Positions 22,401-33,974 of a DNA stretch of 64,000 nucleotides are shown one piece after another (positions within the stretch are counted from its first letter, which is position 1; every line of letters starts with the position of its first letter). Position numbers and translations under genes: made by a program. The notes beneath the pieces were generated by a model that saw only the letters and a program-made list of their open reading frames with translations, was not told the origin of the DNA and did not search any database. The stretch covers positions 140,823,240 to 140,887,239 of the forward strand of contig CM077013.1 of the NCBI GenBank assembly GCA_039090855.1, given 5' to 3'. The DNA comes from Macrothele yani (Eukaryota > Arthropoda > Arachnida > Araneae > Macrothelidae).

Positions 22401-22790
22401 GTCATCTTGTTTTTGTTTTTTTCAGTTTAATGAAAATGAATTCTTGAATCTTAAGTGTTTTGCATCAGCAAGACTGAAAATGAGTGCAAACTTTGTAATG
22501 CAAAGTATCTGACAAATCGAGATTCAATTTCTATTCACATTGCACAACCAAGTAACCAATCATACTTCAATTAAATCTTTTATTTTGGAGTCTGCTACTG
22601 CAATACCAATGTGTTTGCTTTTTTTTTGTTACCTTGAGTTTGCTAAGTATTTCATCCTGTGTATTAATTGAGCCATGGCAAAATCCTAGTGATGAGATAC
22701 CGTAAAAATAAAATTTAGCAATATAGTAATGCAGGACAACTCAAAATGATTGCCCCGATTACAAATGACAATACCTGGTTTATGAACATA

Positions 22791-24002
22791 CACGGTCAAG
22801 TCACATTATTGTGACAGCCAGCTAATATCCAGATTAACTGCCATGTGCAGCGTGGACAGCAGCTAGACATGCTGGGAGTGACTCAGTAAGGTACTGAAAG
22901 GTGTTCACAGGTATGTGGAGCCATGCTGACTGCAGTGCATCTGACAGCTTCTGGAGGGTGCATAGTGGAGGATCCATAGAGCGAACAACATGATCAATGT
23001 GGTCCCACAGATGTTCAATTGGGTTAAAGTCTGGGGAATTAGGGGGCCAGGGAAGTACTTCGAAGTCTTCATCTTACTCTTTAAACCACTCTCAGACATT
23101 TCTAGCTGTGTGACACATTGCATTGTCATGCTGGAAGATCCCATCCACCCCAGAGAAGACAATCAGCATGTATGGGTGTATGTGGTCTGCAAGGATGGAT
23201 TCATAATGAATTCGGTCCACAGTGCCTTCCACAGGTATGAGTGGTAATGACACGAAAACATTTCCCAGGACATAACGCTGCCCCCACTAGCTTGTGTTCT
23301 TCCAGCAGTAGCTGAAGAGTGTTTGTTCTCCGATGTTTCTCGCCTTATACGCCAACGTCCATCAGTTCGATGAAGCAGGAAACATGACTAATTGGAGAAG
23401 GCAATCCTTTGCCAATCAGCGGAGGTCCAATTCCGATACCGCCGTGCAAATGTAAGCCTTTTCTGATGGTGCACCTTCATTAGCATAGGTGCAGTGACCA
23501 TCCATCTGCATTGGAGCCCCATACGCAGTAGGGTTCACGGAATTGTCATTTTAGACACACTTCCCGTATCCTTTTGGTTTATTCGGCCAGTGAGTTGCTC
23601 CACTGTAGTGTGTCAATTGGCCCTCATGCACCTTCGCAGCTAATGTTCACCTCTCACATCAATGGCACATGGTGTTCCGCAGTTTCCACATCGCTTATTC
23701 ACAATGGTGCCATTTCTCCAATCACGATACACTTTAACCACAGCAACATGTGAACAGTTCACAAACGGTGCTGTTTCAGAAATACTGCCACCCTTGGCCA
23801 GAAAGCTGATAATTATCCCTTTTTGCAAATCTGATAAATCACTCCTTTTATCCATGACAGCAACGAGTTATATGTTTTCAGAATGCCTACAGCACACCTT
23901 ATATACTTTCTAAGCCAGATCATAACATGTGCCTTCTTTCATTGGCTATGCGCTGTTGATGTCAAAAGTAGGAGGTGCTCACAATAATGTGACTCGACTT
24001 TG
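22791..24002 (-). mobile_element. Tc1-like transposon, second family, 1.21 kb
   Basis: TIRs share the core GTCACATTATTGTGA (left CACGGTCAAGTCAC, right complement CAAAGTCGAGTCAC). TA flanks both sides (22789-22790, 24003-24004). The interior encodes a decayed Tc1 transposase. It lies inside the 22732-24549 element and is unlike the 9.7-kb and 47.9-kb Tc1 families. Confidence 0.85.
22850..23855 (-). pseudogene. Tc1 transposase pseudogene
   Basis: The N-terminus is intact at 23855-23640: MDKRSDLSDLQKGIIISFL, then GGSISETAPFVNCSHVAVVK, a paired-like HTH. In the distal part (23162-22905 region) the frame shifts, but the LPWPPNSPDLNPIEHLWDHI-like segment can be read from the minus strand around 23000-23060. 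It is followed by VNTFQYLTESLPACL near 22880. The central third is too mutated to follow. Non-functional. Confidence 0.78.
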
Positions 24003-24007
24003 TAGAT

Positions 24008-24062
24008 ACATTCTAAACTTCCTTCTTTATTTGTTGCACAATAAAGAAGGAAGTTTAGAATT
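24008..24062. repeat. Short hairpin: inverted ATTCTAAACTTCCTTCTTTA
   Basis: ATTCTAAACTTCCTTCTTTA and its exact complement are separated by about 13 nt. A third copy lies at 24447-24466. It is part of the duplicated TIR of the surrounding element. Confidence 0.85.
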
Positions 24063-24075
24063 TTGTTTCCCTACC

Positions 24076-24400
24076 TTACAAATGTTCTATGTGGCTCCCC
24101 TGGGTCATGCGGACAACATCTAGACTGTAATCAATTTCACGCCATACATTATGAAGTATGTCCGTAGTCACTGATGCCAGTGCAAGCTGAATGCACATCT
24201 TTAATTCTTGCTGTGTTCTCGGCAAAGGTGACACATACACATGGTCTTTGACATACCCCCACAAAAATAAGTTGCAAGGAGTAAGGTCCGGAGAAGACCT
24301 GGGGGGCCGCTTGCAGAAAACCCTTTGTCCTGTCCACAATGACCAATCCAATGGCTTTAGTAACAAGCAGCTCTCTGGCTTTGGCGCACGGGCAGCTCAC
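24076..24400 (-). pseudogene. Mariner-like transposase C-terminal fragment
   Basis: The minus strand encodes PPRSSPDLTPCNLFLWGYVK, then DHVYVSPLPRTQQELKMCIQ and NVWREIDYSLDVVRMTQGSH. SPDLTPxDFFLWGYxKDxVY is the end of the DDE domain in a widespread insect mariner-related transposase family, with the third catalytic Asp in SPDL. The N-terminal two thirds are missing, removed or displaced around the Tc1 insertion. Confidence 0.75.
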
Positions 24401-24659
24401 TTTCCTACGTCACCATAGCAACACAGCAGCAGTAGGTTCCAATAAAATTCTAAACTTCCTTCTTTCTTGTGTAGGGATATCAGCTGTCTATTTATCTTCA
24501 TAAACACATTGTCATTTGTAATCTGGGCAATCATTTTGAATTACCTTGTGTTGCTGAATGATAATTTAGCAATATTACTAGGATGACTTTATTTTTACTA
24601 TTTTGTCAAATTTTCGGGTGGGACACCAACCCATCATAAAGACTGACTCAAAGTAGGTG

Positions 24660-24866
24660 CTACAGATGATGATATCCAGGTGTGGAGGTCCACAATCCCA
24701 ACCTTGCTATCGAGTACCACACCTTCCCTGCTGCAGGCATTATGGTCTGGGGAGCCATTGCCTACAATAGCCGATCAGCTCTAGTAGTTGTACGTGGATC
24801 ATTGATGGGTCAGCAGTATGTGGATAAGATCCTGCGGCCCCATGTGCTCCCATTTCTGGCTTTTTT
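24660..24866 (+). pseudogene. Tc1 transposase fragment (central DDE part)
   Basis: The peptide AGIMVWGAIAYNSRSALVVV followed by RGSLMGQQYVDKILRPHVLP matches the GVMVWGAISYDSRSPLVVI...QRYVDDILRPHVLPF segment of Tc1 transposases. It runs for about 65 codons and ends in a T-run. No TIRs are visible nearby. Confidence 0.85.
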
Positions 24867-25071
24867 TTAAACTTCAAGTCTTTAATTTCTGTTTTATGAT
24901 AGTTATTTTATCATTAATAATTTGATTCCCAGTTCATTGTATGACCAGTTTCTCCTAAGTATTTGTGCATCCCAATTTTATTAAGATCTGCAGTTTCATT
25001 AGTGGGCAATCTGTTCTATGAATAGAAGCATTCTATTACTATATGAGTCATTTATATGCTTGTATTTTCAG

Positions 25072-25201
25072 CCGATTGCGTTCCATGATGGAATCTTCTG
25101 GTGAAATCATTATTGGTGGGGAAACTGATGATAAAACAAGGTACATTGCTCCTACTGTTCTGGTCGGTGTCAAATTAACTGACCCTGTAATGCAGGAAGA
25201 G
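25072..25201 (+). CDS. ALDH3: ALDH3 exon (cofactor/substrate segment ending QEE)
   Basis: Acceptor TATTTTCAG| and donor GAG|GTAAGT. With AA from the previous exon it encodes NRLRSMMESSGEIIIGGETD, then DKTRYIAPTVLVGVKLTDPV and MQEE. IGGETDxxxRYIAPTVL and DPVMQEE are standard class 3 ALDH sequence. The final Glu belongs to the EEIFGP motif whose glutamate contacts the nicotinamide ribose, so the motif is split by intron 3. It leaves in phase 0. Covers about residues 290-333. Confidence 0.95.
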
Positions 25202-26305
25202 GTAAGTGCACATATTTATATAATTGTTTTTGTGTATCATAGTTTCTGTTGAAAGTCTTAGTTTTGTGAATTTTGAAGTCATGTGAACCATTTGTTTTGT
25301 TTGTTTCCGCAACTGAAAATTTCATTTTGAATTTTAAGTTTCGTTATTAATGGAACTTCCATTTTTCCAATAGGATTATATATCATAAAAAATATTTTGG
25401 GTTATTGGGCTAAAAATATATGTATTAATGTGCTGAAAAGGTTCAAAAACTAAAGTCCCCCCCTTCCCAGACTCAGCACGCCTTGTGGATGCTGTATTTG
25501 TTGTTTCTTATGTTATTTCTATGTAATTGAACTGATAAAGAATTTGATAAAATATTGACTTGACTTTTGGTTGGTTGTTCACTTTAATAAAGCTTCTAGT
25601 GAGGCATATTCTTCCCATACATATGCAGGTATCCATGGCATTCCCAATTGTTGGTTGTAGAAGCAGTGGTGTGTGTGTGTGGGGGGGGGTCGTTTTACAC
25701 TAAAGTGATCCCACACTAAAAGACCACTGTATTATAGAACTAATTATCGTGAATGCAGCGGATTACTACATGCATACAGGATGTCTCACTTGAAGATTCT
25801 TAAAAGTTAATACAAGTAACCAAATAAGTAAGTTAGTATTTTATTAAATACTTTATTTGTTAACAGTTCAAATGCATAGAAATAACAAATGCTGCATTCA
25901 CGTATATTTGAATTAATTAAGCCAAAGTATTCTTCATCGCTTTGAATCTATTTTCACATAAATTTAAATGTTTTGCATTGTGTGCACAGTTGTAGATTAT
26001 TTTTTTCTTAATGTCAACTAAATGATGTCATTATTTAAGCTATTTTGAATGTTGGCTTTTTTTTTCATTTTTATGTCTTGGTATTTTACAGTGGTTTTAG
26101 GACCAGGAAGACACAAATCTAAAATACTGTGTGAAGTTAAATTCTGCAATAAATTTTAAATAATATCCCCTTTTTATCCTCTTTTAAAGCAAAATTGAAT
26201 TTCAAAATCTGTACTTACTCTGGCCATGGTGAAATCTGTGCCATTTTCTGTGAACAGTAAATTTGTTTTCACAGCACAGTGAACAACGCTCTGCTAATTT
26301 TTTAT
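25202..26305. other. Start of ALDH3 intron 3: nothing recognised
   Basis: AT-rich, with a short TG run and G-run at 25667-25690. No gene or transposon signature seen. Confidence 0.5.
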
Positions 26306-26307
26306 AT

Positions 26308-26592
26308 GTAATTTATCATGCAAGTAGACAAGCCTCAGAAAACTTGAAAATTACGTTGTCCTGGAACGGGAACTGAACCCACATCTCCCGATTTATGGGA
26401 GAGCGTTGCTGCCCATGGTGGAGCATTACGTCTGAGTCCCAAAAGACATCCTCAGTTGCTTGGAAGTTTCTTGTTCTAGCTGGTGTAATGGTAACATACT
26501 CAAACATAAATCAGGAGATGCAGGTTCGATTCCCTTCCCACGATGCTGTAATTTTAAAGTTTTCTGAGGCTTGTCTACTTGCATGATTAATT
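26308..26592. mobile_element. Palindromic tRNA-like foldback
   Basis: Arms CATGCAAGTAGACAAGCCTC and its complement (26318 and 26585) extend about 90 bp each way. They enclose a tRNA-like segment with TGGTGTAATGGTAAC (A-box-like) and GGTTCGATTCCC (B box) on plus. The left arm has an inverted B-box-like phrase (GGGAACTGAACCC). TAATTTAT flanks it at 26310-26317 and 26631-26638, with about 39 nt of tail on the right. A relative with the same ACTTGAAAATT and ACCCACATCTCCCG phrases sits at 51.0 kb. Confidence 0.5.
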
Positions 26593-27369
26593 GGGCACCC
26601 ATCTGCCTGTAACATCTATTGACTATCATTTAATTTATTATTCCTTAGTCTCTTCGTGCTGTATTAAGAGAAAGAGCAAGCAATTTTCTGTTTGTTAAAA
26701 GTGAAATTAATGTTCAAAAACATTACTGTGCGTGTGCAATGAGAAGTTAAAGTTCTGATAGGTGGCGACAGAAAAGTTTTGAAGTTCTGTTTCTGAACTT
26801 CAATAGTGTGAGTGAGTGAGAGAGAGAGAGAACAAAGTGGATCTTTTTGCCTGCTAATATAACAAGAAGTGATTAAGCAATGGGAAACCTTGGATTTTGG
26901 GGAAAATTAAACTTTCAAAAGCAGTAATACTATTTTGATTGTAAAATCAAAGGTGGAAGAGGTATCTGATGCCCAACTGCTTCGGAATATCTGGATTACC
27001 TCAGATGTATGTAGCCACTTCTCGGAGTTTGGGGTTGTCTTCGGAAAAAACTAAATTTTTATTTCATTACCCATTTTCTCTCAAGCAAACGATTGTGGGC
27101 AGAAATATACTGCACTTAAAAGAACACATAAATTCGAGCGAAGGTAGTCGTAGATATATTAAAAAAAATATTATCCCTTTATGGTAGTATTTTTTGACTA
27201 TCTTTGTATGACTGTGGCTGTTATGCCTGCGAGCACAGAGGGGGTTTGGAGATCACCGCCATACTTAAAGGGGGGACTGAATCATGTTGACCAATGAAGT
27301 GCATAGGATTATTACCCCCACATTCAGGCAGCCGCCTGGAATTTCCAACACAGAGGTCAGGTCTGGCCG

Positions 27370-27610
27370 ACAGAGTTGACGTAGCTTGGAATTTAATGTT
27401 ATGTATTAAAGATCGTAATGGGTTGTTTAAATACACTGTTTTACGAAAATTAATGGCCACAATTCACCTTATACCTCACAGTAATGCCACATGTGAATGA
27501 GTGTTTAGTATGGTCAAGAAGAATCTGATTTTCGATCCAGTTTGTGTTTCAACTTTGGATGATCTATCTGATGCTGACTTATGTAAAGCAAAAACAATCA
27601 ACATATTTAT
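27370..27610 (+). pseudogene. hAT C-terminal dimerisation domain fragment
   Basis: The peptide VLRKLMATIHLIPHSNATCE, a stop, then VFSMVKKNLIFDP and STLDDLSDADLCKAK, matches the hAT C-terminal pattern LMATILxIPHSNAxxERVFSxVRK, in which one Arg or similar codon is now TGA. It probably derives from a hAT element related to that at 6.1 kb, but the intervening domains are absent. Confidence 0.75.
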
Positions 27611-28764
27611 CTTTGAAGTAAAGTAAGTTTGTTTCTCATTGTATCATATTTTTTGCCTAAACACTTGAGCTTATATTGATTTGCAACCACATATTCTCAG
27701 ATATGATTAAGGTATATTACTAAGATAATAAGGAAAAATATACATTTTATATAAAAAAAAAAAAAGCTTCGTAATTTAAGGTGTTTTCAATGGTTGTTTA
27801 TTGCAGTAGTTATGCTGAGAATGTCGCATTTTAAATTTGGTAAGACCGATAGTATACCACCACGTCAGCTTCACGAGACCAATATGGCGCTGTACTATAG
27901 GGGGAACTTTTCGTTAATGCAAAATAGGATGTGGACTGCCACATATAAAGATCATCATGTGCTCCCGATGAGCTTCACGAAATATCGACAGTTATGTAGA
28001 TGTTTTCCACAAAAATACAGTGGTAACTTTTTGAGAAAAGCAAAATCTGAAACTGGAGTGGCTCTCAACAAAATCATAAAGAAAATCAGTGTTGGTAAAT
28101 ACTGTATATTCGGAAAATCAGTGTTTAGAGATGTATTAGGAAAATCAGTTTTTCTTATAGGTAAATTCAGAAAACTGTAAATTATAATTAAAAAAATTGA
28201 AAAGATGTGCCATTTTAAAGTAATGCAGCAGTGTAAATGTACATGCTATAAAACTAAACAAAATGTGATAGGATCCCATGGTGAGATTTTAAAGTGCAGT
28301 GAAACCCCATATATACATTTTTCAAGGGACCAAGTAAAATTACCATATAATTAAAAAAAAAAAAAAAACGTGTAAACGAAACATCGCATGTTTCTGTCCC
28401 TTAGGTCATTGTACATTATTCTGTTGCAACGTATGGTGCAGCAAGTTAATGCTGTTATACTAGGTACTACTATAAAGAGTACATAGTATTTTTTTTGTTC
28501 TAGTGTACTAGTATTTTAAGTTATCCTTTTTAGTTTTCCAGCTTTTTTTGTTTTTAACTTTATTGATTTCAGTCACTCTGCATAGAGTTAGTGCTTTTAA
28601 ATACAGTATGTTGTGCATATACTGTATGAATGTAGCTTACACAAATAGTTACTATTAATTCATTTAGGATTATGTTTTTACACAAGGAGATATGCAGTAT
28701 ATTAAAAAAATGGAGCAGTATTATAAAAGTATTAACATAGTTTTAAAAATTAATTTTTGATTGC
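27611..28764. other. Unrecognised sequence with one 128-codon open frame
   Basis: A plus-strand frame at 27794-28180 begins MFIAVVMLRMSHFKFG and contains a direct repeat GKSVF(R/L) near its end. I recognise no family and it may be chance. A Tigger-like end phrase CAGTGAAACCCCATATA lies at 28303 without a partner. Otherwise AT-rich intron. Confidence 0.35.
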
Positions 28765-28774
28765 TTACTTTTAA

Positions 28775-31443
28775 TATTATATACTTTACGTAGGTTTCTC
28801 ACCTTTCCAAACGAACTTTGGGAGTTCTATTTCCTTGCAGACATTTCTCACACATAGTCTTCAATTCTGTGTTCCATCTCAGGCTTTGAGGATAGAAATC
28901 TTCACTTGACAATAATTTCACAACAAACTAATATTTTTTAAATTTAAAATTCATTGTTACAAACACCCTGCCTATACACCGGTACTTTTTCACATTCACT
29001 CCAATAGCTCTTAACCTCATGCACTCCGTCGTTCCTTATGCTCCCATTCTTGCTAAAAAAAATGTACACTAAATAACTAGTTATTTTTTCAGGTAGAACT
29101 ATTTAATGGTGGTCTTAACTGCTGTAAATTTTTACATGTTGTATTTCCTTTGAGTGGAAAGCAATTTCTCGGTTGGAAGTTATTAATATTTGCTGTGAAT
29201 ATATATCGCGGTAATCAAATGTGATTCAAGGAAAAATTTTCACATACCTCTCGGTTGTAGGTGGCCTATGTTCAAATCTTTGCACTGTTGTTCTCATCAG
29301 GTTCTTGGGTGTAGGCTTTTTTATTTTTTTTTTTAGAAATGCCAATTCCACGGAAGATACTGATAAAAGAAGAGAACAAAAAATGAGAAGGCAAACAGAA
29401 CAGAAACAACGCAAACGTGCAGACATAAAAAGGAAAAAAAAAAATCCTGATTCTTCCAATCACGGAAGTGGCAACGCAACACATCCGATGACGTATTAAC
29501 ACACAATGATTCCCAAACTGAGCACGTTGCATATTCAACATAAACTGCAGAGAGAACGGACGACCATAGGTTCCAGAAGATGGTAAACAGATCTGCCGAA
29601 ATGCGTCGGACAATACATTCAAGAAGTCTGACGAAGTTTTTTGGTGATTGCAATTCCTCATGCGAATATTTTTAAGAGTGCTTGATTTTTCCGTTTTTCA
29701 AGTTTTCCAACGTAATTTTCACATCTCCTTTGTCTTCATGTGCCTCCCGTAGTTCAACTAAAAAAGTATATCCTACTCAAGAAACGTGCGGACTTTTTGA
29801 AGTTAGTCAAAAAAAGCTTACACCCAAGAACCTGATGAGAACAACAGTGTAAAGATTTGAACATCGACCACCTACAACCGAGAGGTATGTGAAAGATTTT
29901 TCCTTGAATCGCATTCGATTACCGCGATATATATTCGCAGAGAATATTAATAACTTCCAACCGAGAAATTGCTTTCCACTCAAAGGAAATATAACATGTA
30001 AAAAGTTATAGCAGTTAAAACCACCATTAAATGGTTCTACCTGAAAAAATAACTTATGGAAAACATGTTTGTTTGTTTTTTAAATCATGATACATCAAGA
30101 AATACGTGTGTAACTAAATAACTCATGAACACTTATAAACAAACATGCTGCATTTTACTAATAAACCTAAACTATCATTTAAAACCTAAAAATCTATAAA
30201 AGTATAATCCTTCATTTCCTCAGCAAACACAAAAACAATTCGAAATATTAAACTCCACAACATTAAAACTTCAAAGGTAAAAAAAAAAAAAAAAAAAAAA
30301 AAACCAAAAAACACCTATCTCCTCGCCCCGCGAGCCAGCCGCACTCTCTTCTAGTACTTTCTCCCATTTGTATAGGCGCCATCAAGAAGCCCTACAGCTC
30401 CGATGCACTCAACTGCCTCTAAATAAGTGAACTTTCCTGTAGTCACATCGCAATCACCGCTACAATATTCTCCTTGGTATACCTCTGTGGTGCCATCTGT
30501 TGGTAGCTTAATCTTTTTACCTTTTTTTTAATCCCTCAAAAACTGTTTTAAGGCCTATTATATATTCCATTTGTATTATTTTCCTTCCTTCCTTCCTTAA
30601 TTCCTTCCAATTATTTAACAGGCAGCTTGGGCCGTTAAAATGAATCTGATCCATAATGACTCAAGCTGCCTGTCAAATAATTGGAAGGAATTCGAATAGA
30701 AAACCCAAAGAAAAAAAAAAGGAAGGAAAATAATACAAATGAAATATATAATAGGACTTAAAACAGTTTTTTGGGATAAAAGAAGAAAAATGTAAAAAAA
30801 ATAATAATAAGCTACCAACAGATGGTGCCACATTGAGAAGATCATAGAGGTGATTGCAATGTGACAACCAGAAAGTTAACTTGCATAGAGGCAGTTGAGT
30901 ACATCAAAGCTGCAGAGTTTCCTGATGGATGGCCCCCATAGAAATGGGAGAAAGTACTAGAAGAATGTGTGGCCTGCTCGCTGTGTGAGGAGATAGTTTT
31001 TTTTTTTTTTTTTTTTTCAGCTTTGAAGTTTTAATGTTGTGGAGTTTGATATTTCGAATTGTTTTTGTGTTTATTGAGAAAATGAAGGATTGTACATATG
31101 TGTATTTTTAGGTTTTAAATGATAGTTTAGGTTTATTAGTAAAATGCTGCATGTTTGTTTGTAGGTGTACGTGAGTTACTTAGTGTAATTTTTTTTTAGC
31201 AAGAATGGTTGCATGAGGGACAAGGGAGTGCACAAAGTCGAGATGTCGGAGCGAATGTGAAAAAGTACCGGTGTATAGGCAGGATGTTTAAGACTGTGTG
31301 GGAAATGTCTGCAAGGAAGTAGAACTCTCGAACCCATTGGGAAAGGTGAGTAACCTACGGAAAGTATGTAACACTGATACAAACGTTAATTAAAGTGCAA
31401 TAGGATGAATATGTTTATCCAGAGACTGTAAGTTTATACATGT
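28775..31443 (-). mobile_element. Large palindromic foldback (arms about 0.7-0.8 kb), interrupted
   Basis: The left arm (28780-29078 plus 30113-30645) pairs with the right arm (30660-31370) around a short loop at 30650. Matched phrases include CTATACACCGGTAC, TTAGGTTTATTAGTAAAATG and AGCTACCAACAGATGG. Poly-A and poly-T tracts at 30285 and 30995 are the mirrored position. TTACTTTTAA at 28765-28774 and 31444-31453 flanks it, with about 75 nt of tail on the right, the asymmetric layout seen in the Penelope-like insertions. The left arm is opened by a second foldback. No coding sequence recognised. Confidence 0.7.
29079..30112 (-). mobile_element. Foldback element nested in the larger palindrome
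   Basis: Inverted arms of about 250 bp (29079-29330, 29812-30053) contain mirrored CTCTCGGTTGTAGGTGG and TGATTACCGCGATATATA-type phrases. ACTAAATAACT flanks at 29068-29078 and 30113-30123, with a 59-nt tail on the right. The 480-bp interior has no recognisable protein. CTGATGAG occurs in both arms but without a ribozyme-like GAAA context. Confidence 0.7.
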
Positions 31444-31559
31444 TTACTTTTAAGTTGAAACGTGAATGATACAATGATTTTCATGTAGTAAAGTAGAATA
31501 CATAAAACAGTCTTTCCACAATTTAAAAACTTGAATTCCTAAAACCTACACAAGTTAAA

Positions 31560-32546
31560 ATTTAGTTTAATACTAAAAGGCATAAAAATACAAATGAGCA
31601 TATGAGACCTTTTGAACCCACAGTGAGTCCATCCTCAGATGTGAACTAAGTTACAAGATGGACAGTAAATAGTTTATATATGTTTGATTAAAGTCGTTTT
31701 GATGATGTAGGTGATAACTTAAGTCATCCTATGATGTTAGTCTATAATTCTAGTTAAGAGTCATTATTAGAGGGAGGGTTTCCTGGTGGACCTTGAGGAA
31801 ACTTGTAAAGTAGGGATTTCCAGGGAGTTAAAATGTATGAAGGAATATTGTCAATGCAAGATAAAGAACCATAATGATAGATGTATAGACTTTCAGTGAA
31901 CTGTAAGAGAGTATTATTTTGAGGTGTTGCAAGAATAGATAAATCCTTCCATAGGGGAAGATATGATCCTTCAAGGCTAAGTCTTGAAAGAGCAGTAGAT
32001 ACATTACACGTCTTTACATTGTCTTACATTATACACATGTTCACTAATTCTCGTCTTTAAGTTCCGTTTTGTAGATCTTACGTATACCTTAGGTGGTTCC
32101 TCTGGGTCTGCAGCTTGTAGCTTGTAAAGGAATAATGTAGACACACAGTCAGACTTTACCAGATCGCGATCATTTTTTAATTAAAGATGAAATATTTCTG
32201 GTTTTAACTCCAAAGTCTAGATTAAGTCGGTGACAAACAGTTTTTAATAGTCTATTTCTGATCAAAGTTTAGGGATCATCTGATGAATTTATGGGGGTTA
32301 GTCTCTGGTTAAGGTAGGATCACCTGGGAAACCCTCCCTCTAATAATGACTCTTAAATAGAATTACTGACTAACATCCTATGATGACGTACATTATCTCC
32401 TACGTCATCACAACAACTTTCATCAAGCATATAAACTCGTTACTGTCCAATCTTGTAATTTAGTTCACATTTGAGGATGGGCCCACTGTGTGTTTGAAAG
32501 GTCTCATGTTCATTTGTATTTTTATGCCTTTTAGAAGTAAACTATT
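31560..32546 (+). mobile_element. Foldback element with degenerate hammerhead-like core
   Basis: Arms of about 230 bp (31567-31800, 32330-32546) mirror each other (AAAAGGCATAAAAATACAAATG at the outer ends, written here as two phrases AAAAGGCATAAA and AATACAAATG). Near each inner side is a TGAGGATGG...TGAAAGGTCTC phrase, a possible decayed CUGANGA/GAAA core. A mariner abuts the right end. Target duplication not found. Confidence 0.6.
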
Positions 32547-32553
32547 AGGGATA

Positions 32554-33714
32554 TGCAAAAGTTTCCGCCGTCCCTGCTAGCAGGCGCTGTAGGGGTCTAA
32601 CCAGCCAGCGACCAGTGCTATCAGTTCGTACATGAAGCGAAACATGGCAGTCGATAAAGTTCATTTGTGGCACTATTTGTTGTTCATGTATAATTTAGGG
32701 AAAAGTGTGAGTGAAGCATACAGTTCAATATGTCGGGTGTATGGCGAAACTGTTATGGGTGAGCGGACGTGTCGAGAATGGTTTGCCATGTTTAAGTAAG
32801 GTGATCTAAGCTTGGAAGACAAGCCATGTGCAAGTAGACTGCAGGAACTCGCAGACAAGGAGCTGGAATCGCTGTTGCAAGAGAATGCCACACAAACGAC
32901 CACTCAACTGGCAAAACGTTTGAAAGTGGCTCAATCGATGGTGGTACAGTGTCTACAGGCTTTGGGGAAGATCCAGAAGATAGGTAAGTGGGTTCGACAT
33001 ACTTTAATGTAGGGTAATATTGCTCAACAATTGAGCATCTGTATGTCACTGCTGAAGATGTTTCAAGGGAAGAATTTCTTGTGAAAGGTTGTCACCGGGG
33101 CTGAAAAAAACAACCCCATACACAAGTGATCCTGGGTCGACTCAGGCGAGGCATCAACATCCACTGCAAAACAGGATATCCGTGGGGAAAAGGTGCTGTT
33201 GTGTGTGTGTGATGGGATATGCATGGAGTGCTGTACTTTGGACTGTTGAAACCAGGTGAAACAATCGCTGCACAAGAATATAGCAATCAGCTGATGAAAC
33301 TGAATGCCATAATTGAGCAAAAACGCCCATGGACACGTAAAGGACGCCTCCCACTTGTCTTTTTTACACGATAATGTCATACCACATGTCAGTCCCCTTG
33401 AACAGTTACACTGGGAGGCTTTACTGCACCCTGCTTACTCCTCGGACAATGCACCCTCAGACTTACATCTGTTTCGCTCTATGCAACATGCCCTAACCCA
33501 ACGGTGGTTCACCACAGTTCCAGAGGTGGAAAAATTCATCACTGCGTTCTTCAGCTCAAAACCAGAGTCCTTCTGTCATGGGGGCATCCATTTGTTGCCT
33601 GAAAAATGGCAAAAACTCATTGATGCTAATAGCCAATACTTCGTTGAATAAATGTGTACTGGTTTCCTGATTGTTAATGTCTCCTTTCTCCTTAAAACGG
33701 CAGAAACTTTTGCA
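32554..33714 (+). mobile_element. mariner transposon, second family, 1.16 kb
   Basis: TIRs TGCAAAAGTTTCCGCCGT and (complement) TGCAAAAGTTTCTGCCGT are flanked by TA (32552-32553 and 33715-33716). Length and ends are typical of mariner. The transposase is broken. Confidence 0.88.
32644..33651 (+). pseudogene. mariner transposase pseudogene
   Basis: From ATG the frame gives MAVDKVHLWHYLLFMYNLGK, then SVSEAYSSICRVYG and ERTCREWFAMFK, and a stop. It continues GDLSLEDKPCASRLQELADK, QTTTQLAKRLKVAQSMVVQC and LGKIQKIGKWVRHTLM, all standard mariner N-terminal HTH pair and linker. After further stops, HLSFLHDNVIPHVS and PSDLHLFRSMQHAL mark the last catalytic aspartate regions, and LPEKWQKLIDANSQYF the C-terminus. 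At least five stops or frameshifts. Confidence 0.88.
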
Positions 33715-33725
33715 TACATTGCATT

Positions 33726-33974
33726 TTCAAGGCTATTAAAAGCCTGCATTGTTTTCCCACCAGCAATTATGTCTATAAAAGAAGACCTAAGGATGCCAAA
33801 TGTTTTTAGTACATTGCTAAATTTGGGTGTTGATGCACTTAATTGGGAATAATCACTCTTTGCACTTGACACATTCTCATTGCACTTTTTGTCCTCAATC
33901 ACTTCATCTAGAGTCATACATGATGACTGCCAAATCTGCATTGCAGATGGCATAATCTTGGAAGCTAAACTCAC
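33726..33974 (-). other. Unrecognised minus-strand open frame
   Basis: About 85 codons (SSCMTLDEVIEDKKCNENVS, then SQLSASTPKFSNVLKTFG) start just outside the mariner TA site. The composition is protein-like, but I recognise no family and no splice or promoter evidence supports it. It could be a remnant of the sequence into which the mariner inserted. Confidence 0.25.

Larger units (their letters stand above)
22732..24549 (-). mobile_element. TIR element with mariner-like transposase fragment, split by a Tc1
   Basis: The left end TCAAAATGATTGCCCCGATT (from 22741) is repeated inverted at the right (AATCTGGGCAATCATTTTGA near 24520). The similarity extends through TTTATGAA and, after the Tc1, into AAGAAGGAAGTTTAGAATTTT (about 24044-24064 versus the complement at 24440-24470). 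It carries a transposase C-terminus on the minus strand. A 13-bp direct repeat AATTTAGCAATAT lies just outside both ends (22712-22724, 24563-24575). Confidence 0.6.

Noticed and set aside
28303..28340. Tigger end (CAGTGAAACCCC)
   Set aside because: No matching opposite end or transposase nearby; kept only as a remark.
29294..29300. Hammerhead core CTGATGA on the minus strand (also 29831 plus)
   Set aside because: No GAAA after a pairable stem II at a plausible distance.
29272..29661. Overlapping Phe/Leu-rich minus-strand frames in the nested foldback
   Set aside because: Low-complexity A/T-run translation; no recognised domain.
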